DNA from: JANQIO01 sp965229625
GTDB lineage: Bacteria > Pseudomonadota > Gammaproteobacteria > Pseudomonadales > Halieaceae
Direction: 5' to 3'
Length of the DNA stretch: 64,000 nucleotides
NCBI GenBank assembly: GCA_965229625.1
Contig: CBDDJJ010000001.1
Location: forward strand, 372,001-436,000
The notes under the pieces were generated by a model. It worked only from the letters and a program-made list of their open reading frames with translations. It did not search any database and was not told where the DNA came from. The position numbers were made by a program, and so were the translations under genes. This document shows, in pieces, positions 44,768 through 53,497 of the stretch. The number at the start of each line of letters is the position of its first letter. Within the stretch, counting starts at the first letter, position 1.

Positions 44768-45649
44768 TCAGGCCGCACGGCTCAGCCCCTTGGGTATGAA
44801 GCCCTGGGATTGTGCGCGCACCAGGTCTACCAGCAGTTCCCGGCCCGGGCAGGCGGGGATGCTGTCGATGCCGGCCTCGATCAGTTCCCGCAGCTTGCGG
44901 GCAGCGCCCTGAACGCCCAGTTGGGCGACCGCGTTGGGCCGTTCCAGGTGTTCGTCCTGGTGGCAGGGTTTGCCCAGTGTCTCGGGTGTGGCGATGGCAT
45001 CCTGGATGTCATCCGCGACCTGGTAGGCCTCACCGATACTGGTGCCGAGGGTTTCCCAGGGCCTGCCGTCTACACCGGCACAGGCGGCACCGGCATGGGT
45101 GGCGGCAATAAACAGGGCGCCGGTCTTGGCGCGGTGATAGCGGCCCAGGTCCACCTTGGGTTCGCTTTCCCAGGCCTGGCCGGCGCAGATACCGTAGGGC
45201 GCGCCAACGCCTCTTGCCAGTACCGCAAAGACCGTCGGCATGCGCGCCGCGGCAGGTCCGCTGAGTTCTGCCGCTGCCACAGTTTCCAGGGCCGCAACAA
45301 TCAGCGCGTCGCCGGCCAGCACGGCGATGGGCTCACCAAAAGCCCGGTGCACGGAGGGCTTGCCACGCCGCATGGGGGCATCGTCGAAGCAGGGCAGGTC
45401 ATCGTGGACCAGGGAGGCGCAGTGCAGCAGTTCTATGGCGCAGGCTGCGCGCACGGCCAGGTCGAGGCTGTCACAATTGTTCGCCATGGCGATGGCCAGG
45501 CAGAGCTTGGGGCGAATCCGGGCGCCGCCCGGGAACACCGCGTGATGGAGTGCGCGAGCCAGCTTCTGCGGGCAATCGGCACTGGCGGTTCTGGCGAGGA
45601 TCGAAGCCAGCGCGGCCTCTATATCAGGCTTTTCCGTGGGTTGTAACGC
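44768..45649 (-). CDS. crtE: geranylgeranyl diphosphate synthase
   Basis: 293 residues from ATG 45649 (GGGAGGTG upstream); a longer start at 45694 is less likely. Prenyltransferase making the C20 precursor for carotenoids and for the bacteriochlorophyll tail. First Asp-rich motif in LVHDDLPCFDDAPMRRG and second in YQVADDIQDAIA, with GGARIRPKL earlier. It opens the crtE-crtF-bchCXYZ-puf superoperon and shares a PpsR-type operator region with the divergent crtD. Confidence 0.95.
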   Translation of the reverse strand, partial: ALQPTEKPDIEAALASILARTASADCPQKLARALHHAVFPGGARIRPKLCLAIAMANNCDSLDLAVRAACAIELLHCASLVHDDLPCFDDAPMRRGKPSVHRAFGEPIAVLAGDALIVAALETVAAAELSGPAAARMPTVFAVLARGVGAPYGICAGQAWESEPKVDLGRYHRAKTGALFIAATHAGAACAGVDGRPWETLGTSIGEAYQVADDIQDAIATPETLGKPCHQDEHLERPNAVAQLGVQGAARKLRELIEAGIDSIPACPGRELLVDLVRAQSQGFIPKGLSRAA

Positions 45650-45717
45650 CATGTTGGTCACCTCCCTGCCGGGTATCCCGGTAGCTGGCTGCATTTGTTC
45701 TGGTTGTTTTTCTTAGG

Positions 45718-45760
45718 TGTCAATTAAACTCAACATCTAAACTGTAAGTTAAACTAGACA
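45718..45760. promoter_or_regulatory. PpsR/CrtJ operator pair in the crtE/crtD divergent promoter
   Basis: Exact TGT-N12-ACA palindromes at 45718-45735 (TGTCAATTAAACTCAACA) and 45743-45760 (TGTAAGTTAAACTAGACA), 7 bp apart. For crtE a weak CTTACA-N16-TAATTG overlays them; no clear promoter toward crtD can be assigned by eye. Confidence 0.8.
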
Positions 45761-45800
45761 TTGCTACAATGCAAGTTGGACTGACACGGAACGGCCCAGG

Positions 45801-47339
45801 ATGGATGAAAAACCGGTTGTAGTGATTGGCGCGGGCATCGCCGGCCTGTCTGCCTGCATTCGGCTGCTGGCTGCCGACCGTGAAGTCGTGGTGTTCGAAC
45901 CCGGTGATGAGCCCGGTGGCAAGATGCGTCAGGTGCCGACGCCGCTGGGGCCGGTGGATTCAGGCCCGACGGTGTTTACCATGCCGGCAGCCTTCGACTC
46001 GCTGCTGGACGGCATCGGCCTGCGCCTCGACGAGGTGGTCGAGGCCCGCCCACTGGAGTTGCTGGCCCGTCACGCCTGGGAGGCGGGGTCGCATCTCGAC
46101 CTGTTTGCCGATCGGCAGCGCTCCGCTGATGCTATCGGTGATTTTGCGGGAAGCGAGGAGGCCCAGGGTTACCTGGCGTTCTGCCGGGAGGCCGGGCGCA
46201 TGTACGACATGCTCGAGCCGGCCATGCTGCGGGCCTCAAAACCGACGCCCCTGAGCCTGGCCTGGCGGGCGCGGCACCACGGCTTGCGCGGCCTGCTGGG
46301 TCTCAAACCCTTCGCCAACCTGTGGTCGGCGTTGGGCAAGCACTTTCGCGACCCGCGTCTGCAGCAGCTGTTCGGACGTTATGCCACCTACTGTGGTTCA
46401 TCCCCCTGGCAGGCGCCTGCCACCTTGATGCTGATTGCCCACCTCGAGCAGGAAGGCGTCTGGCAGCTGGAGGGTGGGATGCAAAGCCTGGCCGAAGGGC
46501 TGGCTGCTGCTGCACGGCGTAGGGGAGCGCGCTTTGTGACGGGTGAGTGGGTGCAGGACATTGAGCGGCGACATGGGGCGGTCAGCGGTGTGCGGGGCAG
46601 CCGTGGCACCTGTATAGAATGCGATTCGGTCGTGTGTACAGCGGACCCGGAAGCGCTGCGGGGCGGCCTGCTGGGGCCTGCGGGCCAGGCGGCAGTCAGC
46701 GCCCAGCGGCCGGGGCAGCGTTCCCTGTCGGCCGTGACCTGGGCGGGAGTAGCGCGTACCCGTGGCTTGCCGCTGGCGTTTCATACCGTGTGCTTTTCCG
46801 GCAACTACCGGCGCGAATTTGAGCAACTGTTCGGCAGCCAACAGGTACCCACCGAGCCCACCGTCTATCTGTGCGCCCAGGACCGGGCAGAAGGCGCAGG
46901 CGCGCCAGCGGATGAAGAGCGTATCTTCTGTCTTATCAATGCGCCGTCGAACGGCGATCGCCACCACTACAGTGACCAGGAGGTCGAACAATGCCAGCAA
47001 CAGGCTCTAAAGATTCTGGATCATTGCGGACTGCAGCTGAGCTTCACAGCCGGCCAGGTGCTGGCGCGCTCACCGACAGACTTCAACCAGCGCTTTCCCG
47101 GCACCGGGGGAGCGATCTACGGCCGCGCGACGCACGGCTGGCAGGCGGCCTTTCAGCGGCCGGGGCCGTCGACTCGATTGGCGGGGCTGTACCTGGCGGG
47201 GGGCGGAGTGCACCCGGGGGCGGGGGTACCGATGGTCAGCCTGTCCGGCCGCCTGGCGGCGGAGCAATTGCTGAGCGACCAGGCTTCGATGCGCCGGTGG
47301 TGGCCAGCGGCTACCGCTGGTGGTACATCGACGCGCTGA
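45801..47339 (+). CDS. crtD: hydroxyneurosporene/methoxyneurosporene C3,4-desaturase
   Basis: 512 residues. CrtI-family flavoprotein adding the 3,4 double bond in the spirilloxanthin route. FAD-binding VIGAGIAGLSACIRLL at residues 8-23, DSGPTVFTMP, and the C-terminal LAGLYLAGGGVHPGAGVPMV are the diagnostic stretches. ATG at 45801 follows the PpsR operator pair by 40 bp. It overlaps the proposed crtC start. Confidence 0.94.
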   Translation: MDEKPVVVIGAGIAGLSACIRLLAADREVVVFEPGDEPGGKMRQVPTPLGPVDSGPTVFTMPAAFDSLLDGIGLRLDEVVEARPLELLARHAWEAGSHLDLFADRQRSADAIGDFAGSEEAQGYLAFCREAGRMYDMLEPAMLRASKPTPLSLAWRARHHGLRGLLGLKPFANLWSALGKHFRDPRLQQLFGRYATYCGSSPWQAPATLMLIAHLEQEGVWQLEGGMQSLAEGLAAAARRRGARFVTGEWVQDIERRHGAVSGVRGSRGTCIECDSVVCTADPEALRGGLLGPAGQAAVSAQRPGQRSLSAVTWAGVARTRGLPLAFHTVCFSGNYRREFEQLFGSQQVPTEPTVYLCAQDRAEGAGAPADEERIFCLINAPSNGDRHHYSDQEVEQCQQQALKILDHCGLQLSFTAGQVLARSPTDFNQRFPGTGGAIYGRATHGWQAAFQRPGPSTRLAGLYLAGGGVHPGAGVPMVSLSGRLAAEQLLSDQASMRRWWPAATAGGTSTR

Positions 47340-48211
47340 GTGATGACGGCCGGCACGGCCTGACTATCATCGGCTTTGTCGGCAGCGTCTTCTCGCCGTA
47401 CTACGCCCGTGCACGCCGCCGTGGACCGGCAAGCCCGGAGGCTCATTGTGCCATCAATGCGATTCTCTATGGTCCGGGCGGCAGCAAGCACTGGGCGGCC
47501 ACCGAGCGTGGCGCCGGTGACCTGCAGCGCTGTGCTGAACAGCTGGTAGTGGGCCCCAGCCAGCTACGCTACGAGGGGGACGACCTGGTCGCCGAAATCA
47601 ATGAAATCACCGTCCCGTGGCCCAGGCGCCTGCAAGGTAGCGTGCGGCTCACGCCCTCTGCACGACAACCCAGCCAGTTCCAGTTGGACCCTGCGGGGCG
47701 ACACCACTGGTGGCCTGCGGCGCCTATTGCCCGCGCAGAAATTGACTTCCGGCATCCCGCGCTGCGCTGGCAGGGGCATGGGTACTTTGACTGCAACTGG
47801 GGAGAGGAGCCTTTGGAGGCGGGATTTACTCACTGGCACTGGGCCCGGCAGTCGGAACCATCCGGCAGCGTGTCGGTGCGCTACGAAGCCTGGCCGCGGG
47901 ATGATGAGCGCCGGCAGATAGCAAGACGCTTTGCGGCGGACGGCAGCAGTGAGGAGATTAATCTGGGACAGGAGCTAGCCCTGCCGCCGACGCTGGTGTG
48001 GCGGATGCCGCGTCCGGCCCGTGGCGAAGATGGGATGACCGTGGCTCGCACCCTTGAAGATACGCCGTTCTACTCTCGCTCGGTGCTCAGTAGCGACGGC
48101 TCAGGGCGCTGGGATACGGTCCACGAAAGCCTGGACCTGGATCGATTCGCATCGTCCTGGGTGCAGTTCCTGTTGCCGTTCAGGATGCCGCGTTTCCCGC
48201 GCTCTCGCTAA
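47267..48211 (+). CDS. crtC: carotenoid 1,2-hydratase (hydroxyneurosporene synthase)
   Basis: About 314 residues. Adds water to the terminal double bonds of acyclic carotenoids. The lipocalin-like family is recognised by GYRWWYIDALSDDGRHGLTI, FSPYYARARRRG, HCAINAILYG and GYFDCNWGEEPL. The start is problematic: no ATG lies in frame near the conserved beginning. The only ATG (46991) would add about 92 residues of out-of-frame crtD sequence. I place the start at ATT 47267, five bases after GGCGGAG, giving IAERPGFDAPV; GTG codons at 47297 and 47300 are the alternative. The last 32 bp overlap the convergent crtB end. Confidence 0.85.
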   Translation: MAERPGFDAPVVASGYRWWYIDALSDDGRHGLTIIGFVGSVFSPYYARARRRGPASPEAHCAINAILYGPGGSKHWAATERGAGDLQRCAEQLVVGPSQLRYEGDDLVAEINEITVPWPRRLQGSVRLTPSARQPSQFQLDPAGRHHWWPAAPIARAEIDFRHPALRWQGHGYFDCNWGEEPLEAGFTHWHWARQSEPSGSVSVRYEAWPRDDERRQIARRFAADGSSEEINLGQELALPPTLVWRMPRPARGEDGMTVARTLEDTPFYSRSVLSSDGSGRWDTVHESLDLDRFASSWVQFLLPFRMPRFPRSR

Positions 48212-49319
48212 CCAGCAGCGGGCAGTCGCGCCCGGCCTCGATCCGCTCGCGTGCCATGCGATCCCGGCGCTCCAGTTCGGCAAACAAGTCGAGCATCCAC
48301 TCCACCCGGCTGACCGGTTCTTCATCGCTGACCGCCGGTAGAGGGGCCGCACGTACCGCCTCAATCAGGAAGGCGGTCTCTGCCAGCGGCAGGTCTGCAA
48401 GCGCCGACTGATCCAGGCGGCCCAGGCGGCCGAGTCCGCCCATGGTGCGACACTTGCGAGCAGGGCTCACCACCGCGCGGCCGCGCATGGGGTCACATTG
48501 CTGGCGTTTGACCTGTTCGCCGATCTCCCCGTACAGCAGTCGCGCCGTCATCACACAGGGCTGGCAGCCGGCCGGGAGCCGGGCAATGCCGGCTTCAGCG
48601 CGGGCATAAAGGCGGTCTGCCTCTTCCAGCAGGCGTCTCACCACGCCTGACAGCGCTGCGGATGAGCAGGGCGCCTGCAGCCAGCGCTCCGGGTCAATGC
48701 CGGCTTCCTGCAGCCAGTCCAGGGGCAGGTAAAGCCGGCCATTGCCGGCGTCTTCAGCCACATCGCGGGCGATGTTGGTCAGCTGCATGGCGACCCCAAG
48801 GTCTGCCGCGCGTGCCAGTACTGACTCGTCGCGCTGGCCCATTAGCAGGGCCATCATGACGCCGACATTGCCGGCGACCCTTGCGCCGTAGGCGCGCACG
48901 GAGGTGATGTCCGGGTAGCGGCGAGCGTCGCAGTCCCAGGCAAAACCCTCCAGCAGCGCATCCAGGAGCGGCCGCGGCATCCCGAACTGGCGTACCACCT
49001 GCACCATCATCCGATCAGCGGCGACATCGGCGGGGGCGCCGCTATAGATCCCATCCAGCCGTGCCCGTAATTCGCTCAACGCCAGCCGCGGGGTGTCGCT
49101 TAGGTCGATGGCATCGTCGGCCAGTCGACAGAAGGCGTAGAGGGCAACGGCTGCATCGCGGTAGGGCTGTGGCAGCAGCATCGAGGCGGCATAAAAGGAG
49201 CGCGAGCCATGGCGCAGCAGCTCCCGGCACGCCTGCTGGTCGGCGCGATCCGTAGGCAGGCGTCGGACAGGCTGATGCGGTGCCTGCCTGATGGCGGCCT
49301 CAGACAAGGGCGCTGGCAT
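48180..49319 (-). CDS. crtB: phytoene synthase
   Basis: 379 residues. Condenses two geranylgeranyl diphosphates to phytoene. The squalene/phytoene synthase family motifs are FCRLADDAIDLSD and ARDVAEDAGNGRLYLPLDW, holding the two Asp-rich Mg sites, with YCxYVAGxxG-like ARVAGNVGVMM between. ATG at 49319 overlaps the crtI stop, so crtI and crtB are coupled. The C-terminal 90 residues (after MGGLGRLGRLD) are longer than the core enzyme needs. Confidence 0.95.
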   Translation of the reverse strand: MPAPLSEAAIRQAPHQPVRRLPTDRADQQACRELLRHGSRSFYAASMLLPQPYRDAAVALYAFCRLADDAIDLSDTPRLALSELRARLDGIYSGAPADVAADRMMVQVVRQFGMPRPLLDALLEGFAWDCDARRYPDITSVRAYGARVAGNVGVMMALLMGQRDESVLARAADLGVAMQLTNIARDVAEDAGNGRLYLPLDWLQEAGIDPERWLQAPCSSAALSGVVRRLLEEADRLYARAEAGIARLPAGCQPCVMTARLLYGEIGEQVKRQQCDPMRGRAVVSPARKCRTMGGLGRLGRLDQSALADLPLAETAFLIEAVRAAPLPAVSDEEPVSRVEWMLDLFAELERRDRMARERIEAGRDCPLLVSESAGNAAS

Positions 49320-50796
49320 GAGGAACCAGGCCGGCTACCACTTTGGCCGAGGCGATGACGCCGGGAACACCCGCACCGGGATGCGTGCCAGCACCGACAA
49401 AATAGAGGTCGCGCACGTCTTCGCTGCGATTGTGGGGCCGGAACCAGGCGCTTTGCCAGAGTACCGGCTCCATGCCGAAGCCGGCACCGCGGAACGAGTT
49501 CAGGTCACCCTGGAAATCCAGCGGGGTGGTGACCCTGGATGTGGCCAGTGCGTCGCCCAATCCAGGCAGCACCGAGTTCTCCAGGTACTGTTGGACGGCA
49601 CGGCGGAACGGTTCAGCCTGTTGCCGCCAGTCCACGTCGGCCAGCAGGTTGGGCACCGGCGCCAATACGTAGAAGGAGTCACAGCCCTCGGGCGCCAGGG
49701 ACGGGTCGGTGGCGGTGGGGCGGTGCAGGTAGAGGCTGAAATCCTCTGCCAGTCGCCGGTGCCGGAAGATGTCGTTGAGCAGGCCACGGTAGCGCGGTCC
49801 CAGCAGAATGGAGTGGTGCGGCACGTCTTCGTAGCGTCGACGGGTCCCGAAGTACCATACAAACAGCCCATTGGAGTAGCGCGCCTGATCCAGGCGGCGA
49901 TCGCTCCAGCGTCTGCGGCGGGTGCCGGGTGTCAGGTGGCGATAGGTCCAGGCCACATCGGCATTGCTGACGACGATATCGGCGTCGATGTAGCTGCCGT
50001 CTTCCAGCACCACGCCATGGGCGCTGCCATCGCGGACGCAGATCTCCCTGACCGGCGCATTCAGTCGCAGCGTATTGCCCTGCTGCAGCAGCAGTTTCAC
50101 CATGCCCTGCACAATGCGGCCCGTTCCACCCATGGCGGAGTAGACGCCGCCCTCACGTTCGAGGTGGGAAATCAGCGTGTAGACTGCGCTGGCTGAATAG
50201 GGGTTGCCGCCGATCAGCAAGGGGTGGAAGCTCAGCACCTGGCGGACGCGATGATCCTTGATGTAACGCGATACCAATGCGTGTACCGAGCGGTCCGCCC
50301 GCAAGCGCAGCATATCGGGCATGACCCTGATCATGTCCAGCAACGAACTGAAGGGCCGGTCCACGAGCTGCTCAAAGCCCACCCGGTAGTTCCTGGCAGA
50401 CGCCTCCATGAAGCGGTCATAGCCCGCCACATCCACCGGGCTGAAGCGGGCGATCTCTGCACGGTTGTGCGCTGCGTCGCCGCAGTAGTCGAACTGTTCG
50501 CCGTCGTCGAAGCGAATCCGGTAGAAGGGTTCCATGAGCCTGAGGTCGACATCGTCTTCGAGACGCCGTCCGCACAGGGCCCACAGCTCCTCCAGCAGGT
50601 GTTTGGCGGTAATAATGGTCGGCCCTGCGTCGAAGGTGTAACCGTCCTGGTGGTGTACACGCGCCCGCCCGCCGGCTTGCTCCAGCTTCTCCAGCACGGT
50701 GACGCGGTAGCCGCGCGCACCCAGCCTGATGGCCGTCGCCAGGCCCCCAAAGCCGCTGCCGATCACCACGGCGTGTGGTTTCATGGTGTGCAACAT
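49300..50796 (-). CDS. crtI: phytoene desaturase
   Basis: 498 residues from ATG 50796, which has AAGG four bases upstream. Four-step flavin desaturase converting phytoene to lycopene for the spirilloxanthin path. FAD motif VIGSGFGGLATAIRLGARG, then DAGPTIITAKHLLEELW; the C-terminus FVGAGTHPGAGVPGVIASAK is typical. Starts at 50829 (ATG) or 50841 (GTG) are open, but they lie inside the predicted promoter and operator, upstream of the expected transcription start near 50819, so I prefer 50796 (or ATG 50781). Confidence 0.95.
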   Translation of the reverse strand: MLHTMKPHAVVIGSGFGGLATAIRLGARGYRVTVLEKLEQAGGRARVHHQDGYTFDAGPTIITAKHLLEELWALCGRRLEDDVDLRLMEPFYRIRFDDGEQFDYCGDAAHNRAEIARFSPVDVAGYDRFMEASARNYRVGFEQLVDRPFSSLLDMIRVMPDMLRLRADRSVHALVSRYIKDHRVRQVLSFHPLLIGGNPYSASAVYTLISHLEREGGVYSAMGGTGRIVQGMVKLLLQQGNTLRLNAPVREICVRDGSAHGVVLEDGSYIDADIVVSNADVAWTYRHLTPGTRRRRWSDRRLDQARYSNGLFVWYFGTRRRYEDVPHHSILLGPRYRGLLNDIFRHRRLAEDFSLYLHRPTATDPSLAPEGCDSFYVLAPVPNLLADVDWRQQAEPFRRAVQQYLENSVLPGLGDALATSRVTTPLDFQGDLNSFRGAGFGMEPVLWQSAWFRPHNRSEDVRDLYFVGAGTHPGAGVPGVIASAKVVAGLVPHASALV

Positions 50797-50822
50797 GGCC
50801 TTGCTGGCGACGCTATCCGGAC

Positions 50823-50865
50823 TGTTCATATAAGTAGACACTCAATATGTCTAGTTTGGTAGACA
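50823..50865 (-). promoter_or_regulatory. crtI promoter with two PpsR/CrtJ operators
   Basis: Exact TGT-N12-ACA palindromes at 50823-50840 (TGTTCATATAAGTAGACA) and 50848-50865 (TGTCTAGTTTGGTAGACA), 7 bp apart. On the minus strand TAGACA (50853-50848), 17 bp, TATGAA (50830-50825) matches the -35/-10 placement of bchC and bchG. Separates crtIB from the bchIDO genes upstream. Confidence 0.82.
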
Positions 50866-50894
50866 GAATAGCACCGCTTGCCGGTGCTGAACAG

Positions 50895-51767
50895 CTACCG
50901 GGCAGTGCCTTTGGCGATCTGCATCAACAGCTGGGCAAATTGCGCCGGATCCTCTTCGTGGCCGAGGTGGCCAAGCCTCGACACGGAGTGCAGGTCGGCA
51001 TCGGGCAGGCGGCGGTTGAGTTCCCGGGACTGCTCGGGGGGAACGGTGAGGTCGCCTTCACAGACGACCAGGTGCACCGGCGTGTGCAGGTTCGGCAGCG
51101 CCGCTTCCAGCGGCACCAGGTCCCAGTTGGCCATCATTCTCAGGGCGGCGGCCACGTGCCTTGGATTGGCCACCAGCCTGCGATAGTACTCCACCTGCGT
51201 CTTTCCGAGCCTGGAACCGGTGCCTTCGATCAATCGGTGGGTAAAGTGCCGCTGTCCGCCAACACCGGCCACCCAGGCGGGTAAGGTGGGTATGCCTGCC
51301 AACAGGCGGGCACTGATGGAGAAAAACTGGCCGGTCATCCCCGGCAGCGCCAGCAGGGCGCCGTTGATACTGACAAGACTGTCCGGGGAGATGCGTCCAT
51401 CGAGGATCATGCGGGCAGCGACCGCCGCGCCCGCCGAGTGTCCAATGACATGGGCAGGCGAACATCCAAGCCGGTCCAGCAAGGTAGCGACCGCTGCCGC
51501 CATGCCAGCCAGGGACATCTGCTCGTTGCCGGGCAAGTCGCTGAAGCCGTGACCAGGCAGGTCGATACTGATGACTTCGTAATTGGGTGCCAACAGGGGC
51601 GCCAGGCCCGCCCAGGAATGCAGTGAAGCCCCGGTGCCATGCAACAGCAACAGGGTGGGGCCGCTGCCCATGCGCTGGAAGTGCCAGTCCAGTCCCGCTG
51701 CCCGGCAGAATTTGCTGTCCTGTCGGTGCGGCCAGTCCCAGGCAGCGAGTTGCCGCGCCTTGCTCAC
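50895..51767 (-). CDS. bchO: BchO-type alpha/beta hydrolase
   Basis: 290 residues. Alpha/beta hydrolase with oxyanion-hole LLLHGTGASLHSW, nucleophile elbow IGHSAGAAVA (GxSxG), and late His in SRLGHLGHEED. BchO lies after bchID in most purple-bacterial clusters and was named as a putative magnesium-chelatase accessory protein; its reaction is not established. Its start overlaps the bchD stop by 4 bp. Confidence 0.93.
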   Translation of the reverse strand: MSKARQLAAWDWPHRQDSKFCRAAGLDWHFQRMGSGPTLLLLHGTGASLHSWAGLAPLLAPNYEVISIDLPGHGFSDLPGNEQMSLAGMAAAVATLLDRLGCSPAHVIGHSAGAAVAARMILDGRISPDSLVSINGALLALPGMTGQFFSISARLLAGIPTLPAWVAGVGGQRHFTHRLIEGTGSRLGKTQVEYYRRLVANPRHVAAALRMMANWDLVPLEAALPNLHTPVHLVVCEGDLTVPPEQSRELNRRLPDADLHSVSRLGHLGHEEDPAQFAQLLMQIAKGTAR

Positions 51768-53497
51768 AGGCTGGCGGCGCGCACCGCCTCGCTGAGCTGG
51801 CTGGCATCGGCGTGGGGCAGGGGCAGGTAATCGATATCCAGCTGCCTGGCGAGGTCTTCCGCTGCGCTACCGGGGCGGGGTGAGGTGTCGATCACCATGC
51901 CGCGCACGCCGGATTCGCGGAACAGGGCGGCCACCTCGGGCAGGTCCTCACGGGCCGCTTCGCGCCCCTGGCGTCCATCGCGGGCGATATTGCCGCGACC
52001 GTCGGTCAGGAACACTACATTGGGTGTGCCGCCACGGCGCAGCAGGCTGGTGGCCATGGCAGCGGCAGTTTCTATGGCCGCCGCCAGCGGCGTACCGCCA
52101 CCGCCGGGGAGCGCGGCCAGGTTGCGCTTGGCCCGCACCAGTGAGCGCGTGGGTGGCAGCAGGACATCGGCCGTTTCACCGCGAAAGGCAATCATGGCGA
52201 CCTGGTCGCGACGGATATAGCAGTCCGCCAGCAGCAGTTCGACGGCGCCCTTGGCTTCGGCCAGGCGATTGAGCGCCGCGGAGCCGGAGGCATCTACCAC
52301 GAACACGGTGGTGCTCTCCGAACGCTCCCGGTAGCGCACCACCCTGAAGTCATCCCGCTGTACCTTGAGCATTCTGGGTGGGTCGTCCGCACCGCGTCTC
52401 AGTGGCTGCCAGGGTGCGGCCGCCTGCAGGGTCGCCACGGGGCTCAGGCGTGCACCGGAACGCGGGTCGCCCTGGATGGTGCCGGTGGGGCGGCCGCGGC
52501 TTCGCGAGCGACGCAGCTGGCCGGACTTTCCGCCACGCCCACTGCCGCGACGCACACCGCCCTGTAACAGCTGGTTCAACAGACCCGCCGGCAACGCGGC
52601 CCTGGTAGCTTCAATCAGTCGATCCTGCATGCCCTCGCCCTGGCCGGGGTCCTGTTGTTCGCCCTCGGCTTCCTGGGGTTCTGGCGGTGGCGGTTCGGCC
52701 TCCGTCTGTTCTTCCTCCTCGGTAGCGGGCAGCCGGGTTGCCCGCGGCGCGAGCACCAGTCGGGCTGCCAGTTCCAGCTCCGCTTCGGTGACGCTGGGAG
52801 AGTCTGCGAGGGCGGCAGCTGCCCGCGCCGCCCGCTGGGCCAACAGCGAAGCGCGCGGAGAATCGATGCCCAGCACCAGGCACAGCGTACAGATCTGCCG
52901 CGTGGCCTCTTCGTCACAGTCGACCTTGTCGACACGCTGGCGAGCCCGCTCAATGTCAGCCAGCCCGTAGTCGAGGTCCAGCAGATCGCGGATGCCGATG
53001 TCGTGGAGATCGAGGTGAAAAGCGAGGCGTTCCGCCAGTGCCGGGTCGAGATGCTCATCGGGTTCGACGCTTTCATCTAGCGCCAGCAGTGAAAACCTGG
53101 CCGGCTGGGTAGCGCTGAGGCCCTCCCGCTCTACCTGTACCTCGCCCCTGTCCAGCGCCTGGCACAGGTGGGCGGCCGTAGTGGGCTGACAGCGTTCCGC
53201 CATCGCCAGCAAAGCCACGCCGCCATGGCATTCGCTGAGAAGGCCGGACTGGGCGACAGGTTTACCGGCCTTGAGGGTGGCGGCCAAGTCCAGCCCACCG
53301 AGCAGCCTGGCCTCGCTGACGGTTTGCGGGATCTTGCGCCAGGGCAGTTCGGGAAACAGCTCCCTGATAGTTTCAAGCCAGCTGTCGCGTACCGGCCCTG
53401 GCCTGGCCCTGAGGGCAATACCACCCAGTCCTGCCGGGTCCGTGGCCAACAGCGCGGCAGCGAGCAGTGCATCCTGCCAGGCGGCTTCTCCCGTCAC
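51764..53497 (-). CDS. bchD: magnesium chelatase subunit D
   Basis: 577 residues. AAA+-like N-terminal part with degraded ATPase motifs, a long acidic/Pro-rich hinge (around residues 265-300, TEEEEQTEAEPPPPEPQEAE), and a C-terminal integrin-I/von Willebrand A domain whose MIDAS motif is VDASGSAALNR. Forms the BchI-BchD motor driving BchH. Start overlaps the bchI stop by 4 bp. Confidence 0.95.
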   Translation of the reverse strand: MTGEAAWQDALLAAALLATDPAGLGGIALRARPGPVRDSWLETIRELFPELPWRKIPQTVSEARLLGGLDLAATLKAGKPVAQSGLLSECHGGVALLAMAERCQPTTAAHLCQALDRGEVQVEREGLSATQPARFSLLALDESVEPDEHLDPALAERLAFHLDLHDIGIRDLLDLDYGLADIERARQRVDKVDCDEEATRQICTLCLVLGIDSPRASLLAQRAARAAAALADSPSVTEAELELAARLVLAPRATRLPATEEEEQTEAEPPPPEPQEAEGEQQDPGQGEGMQDRLIEATRAALPAGLLNQLLQGGVRRGSGRGGKSGQLRRSRSRGRPTGTIQGDPRSGARLSPVATLQAAAPWQPLRRGADDPPRMLKVQRDDFRVVRYRERSESTTVFVVDASGSAALNRLAEAKGAVELLLADCYIRRDQVAMIAFRGETADVLLPPTRSLVRAKRNLAALPGGGGTPLAAAIETAAAMATSLLRRGGTPNVVFLTDGRGNIARDGRQGREAAREDLPEVAALFRESGVRGMVIDTSPRPGSAAEDLARQLDIDYLPLPHADASQLSEAVRAASL

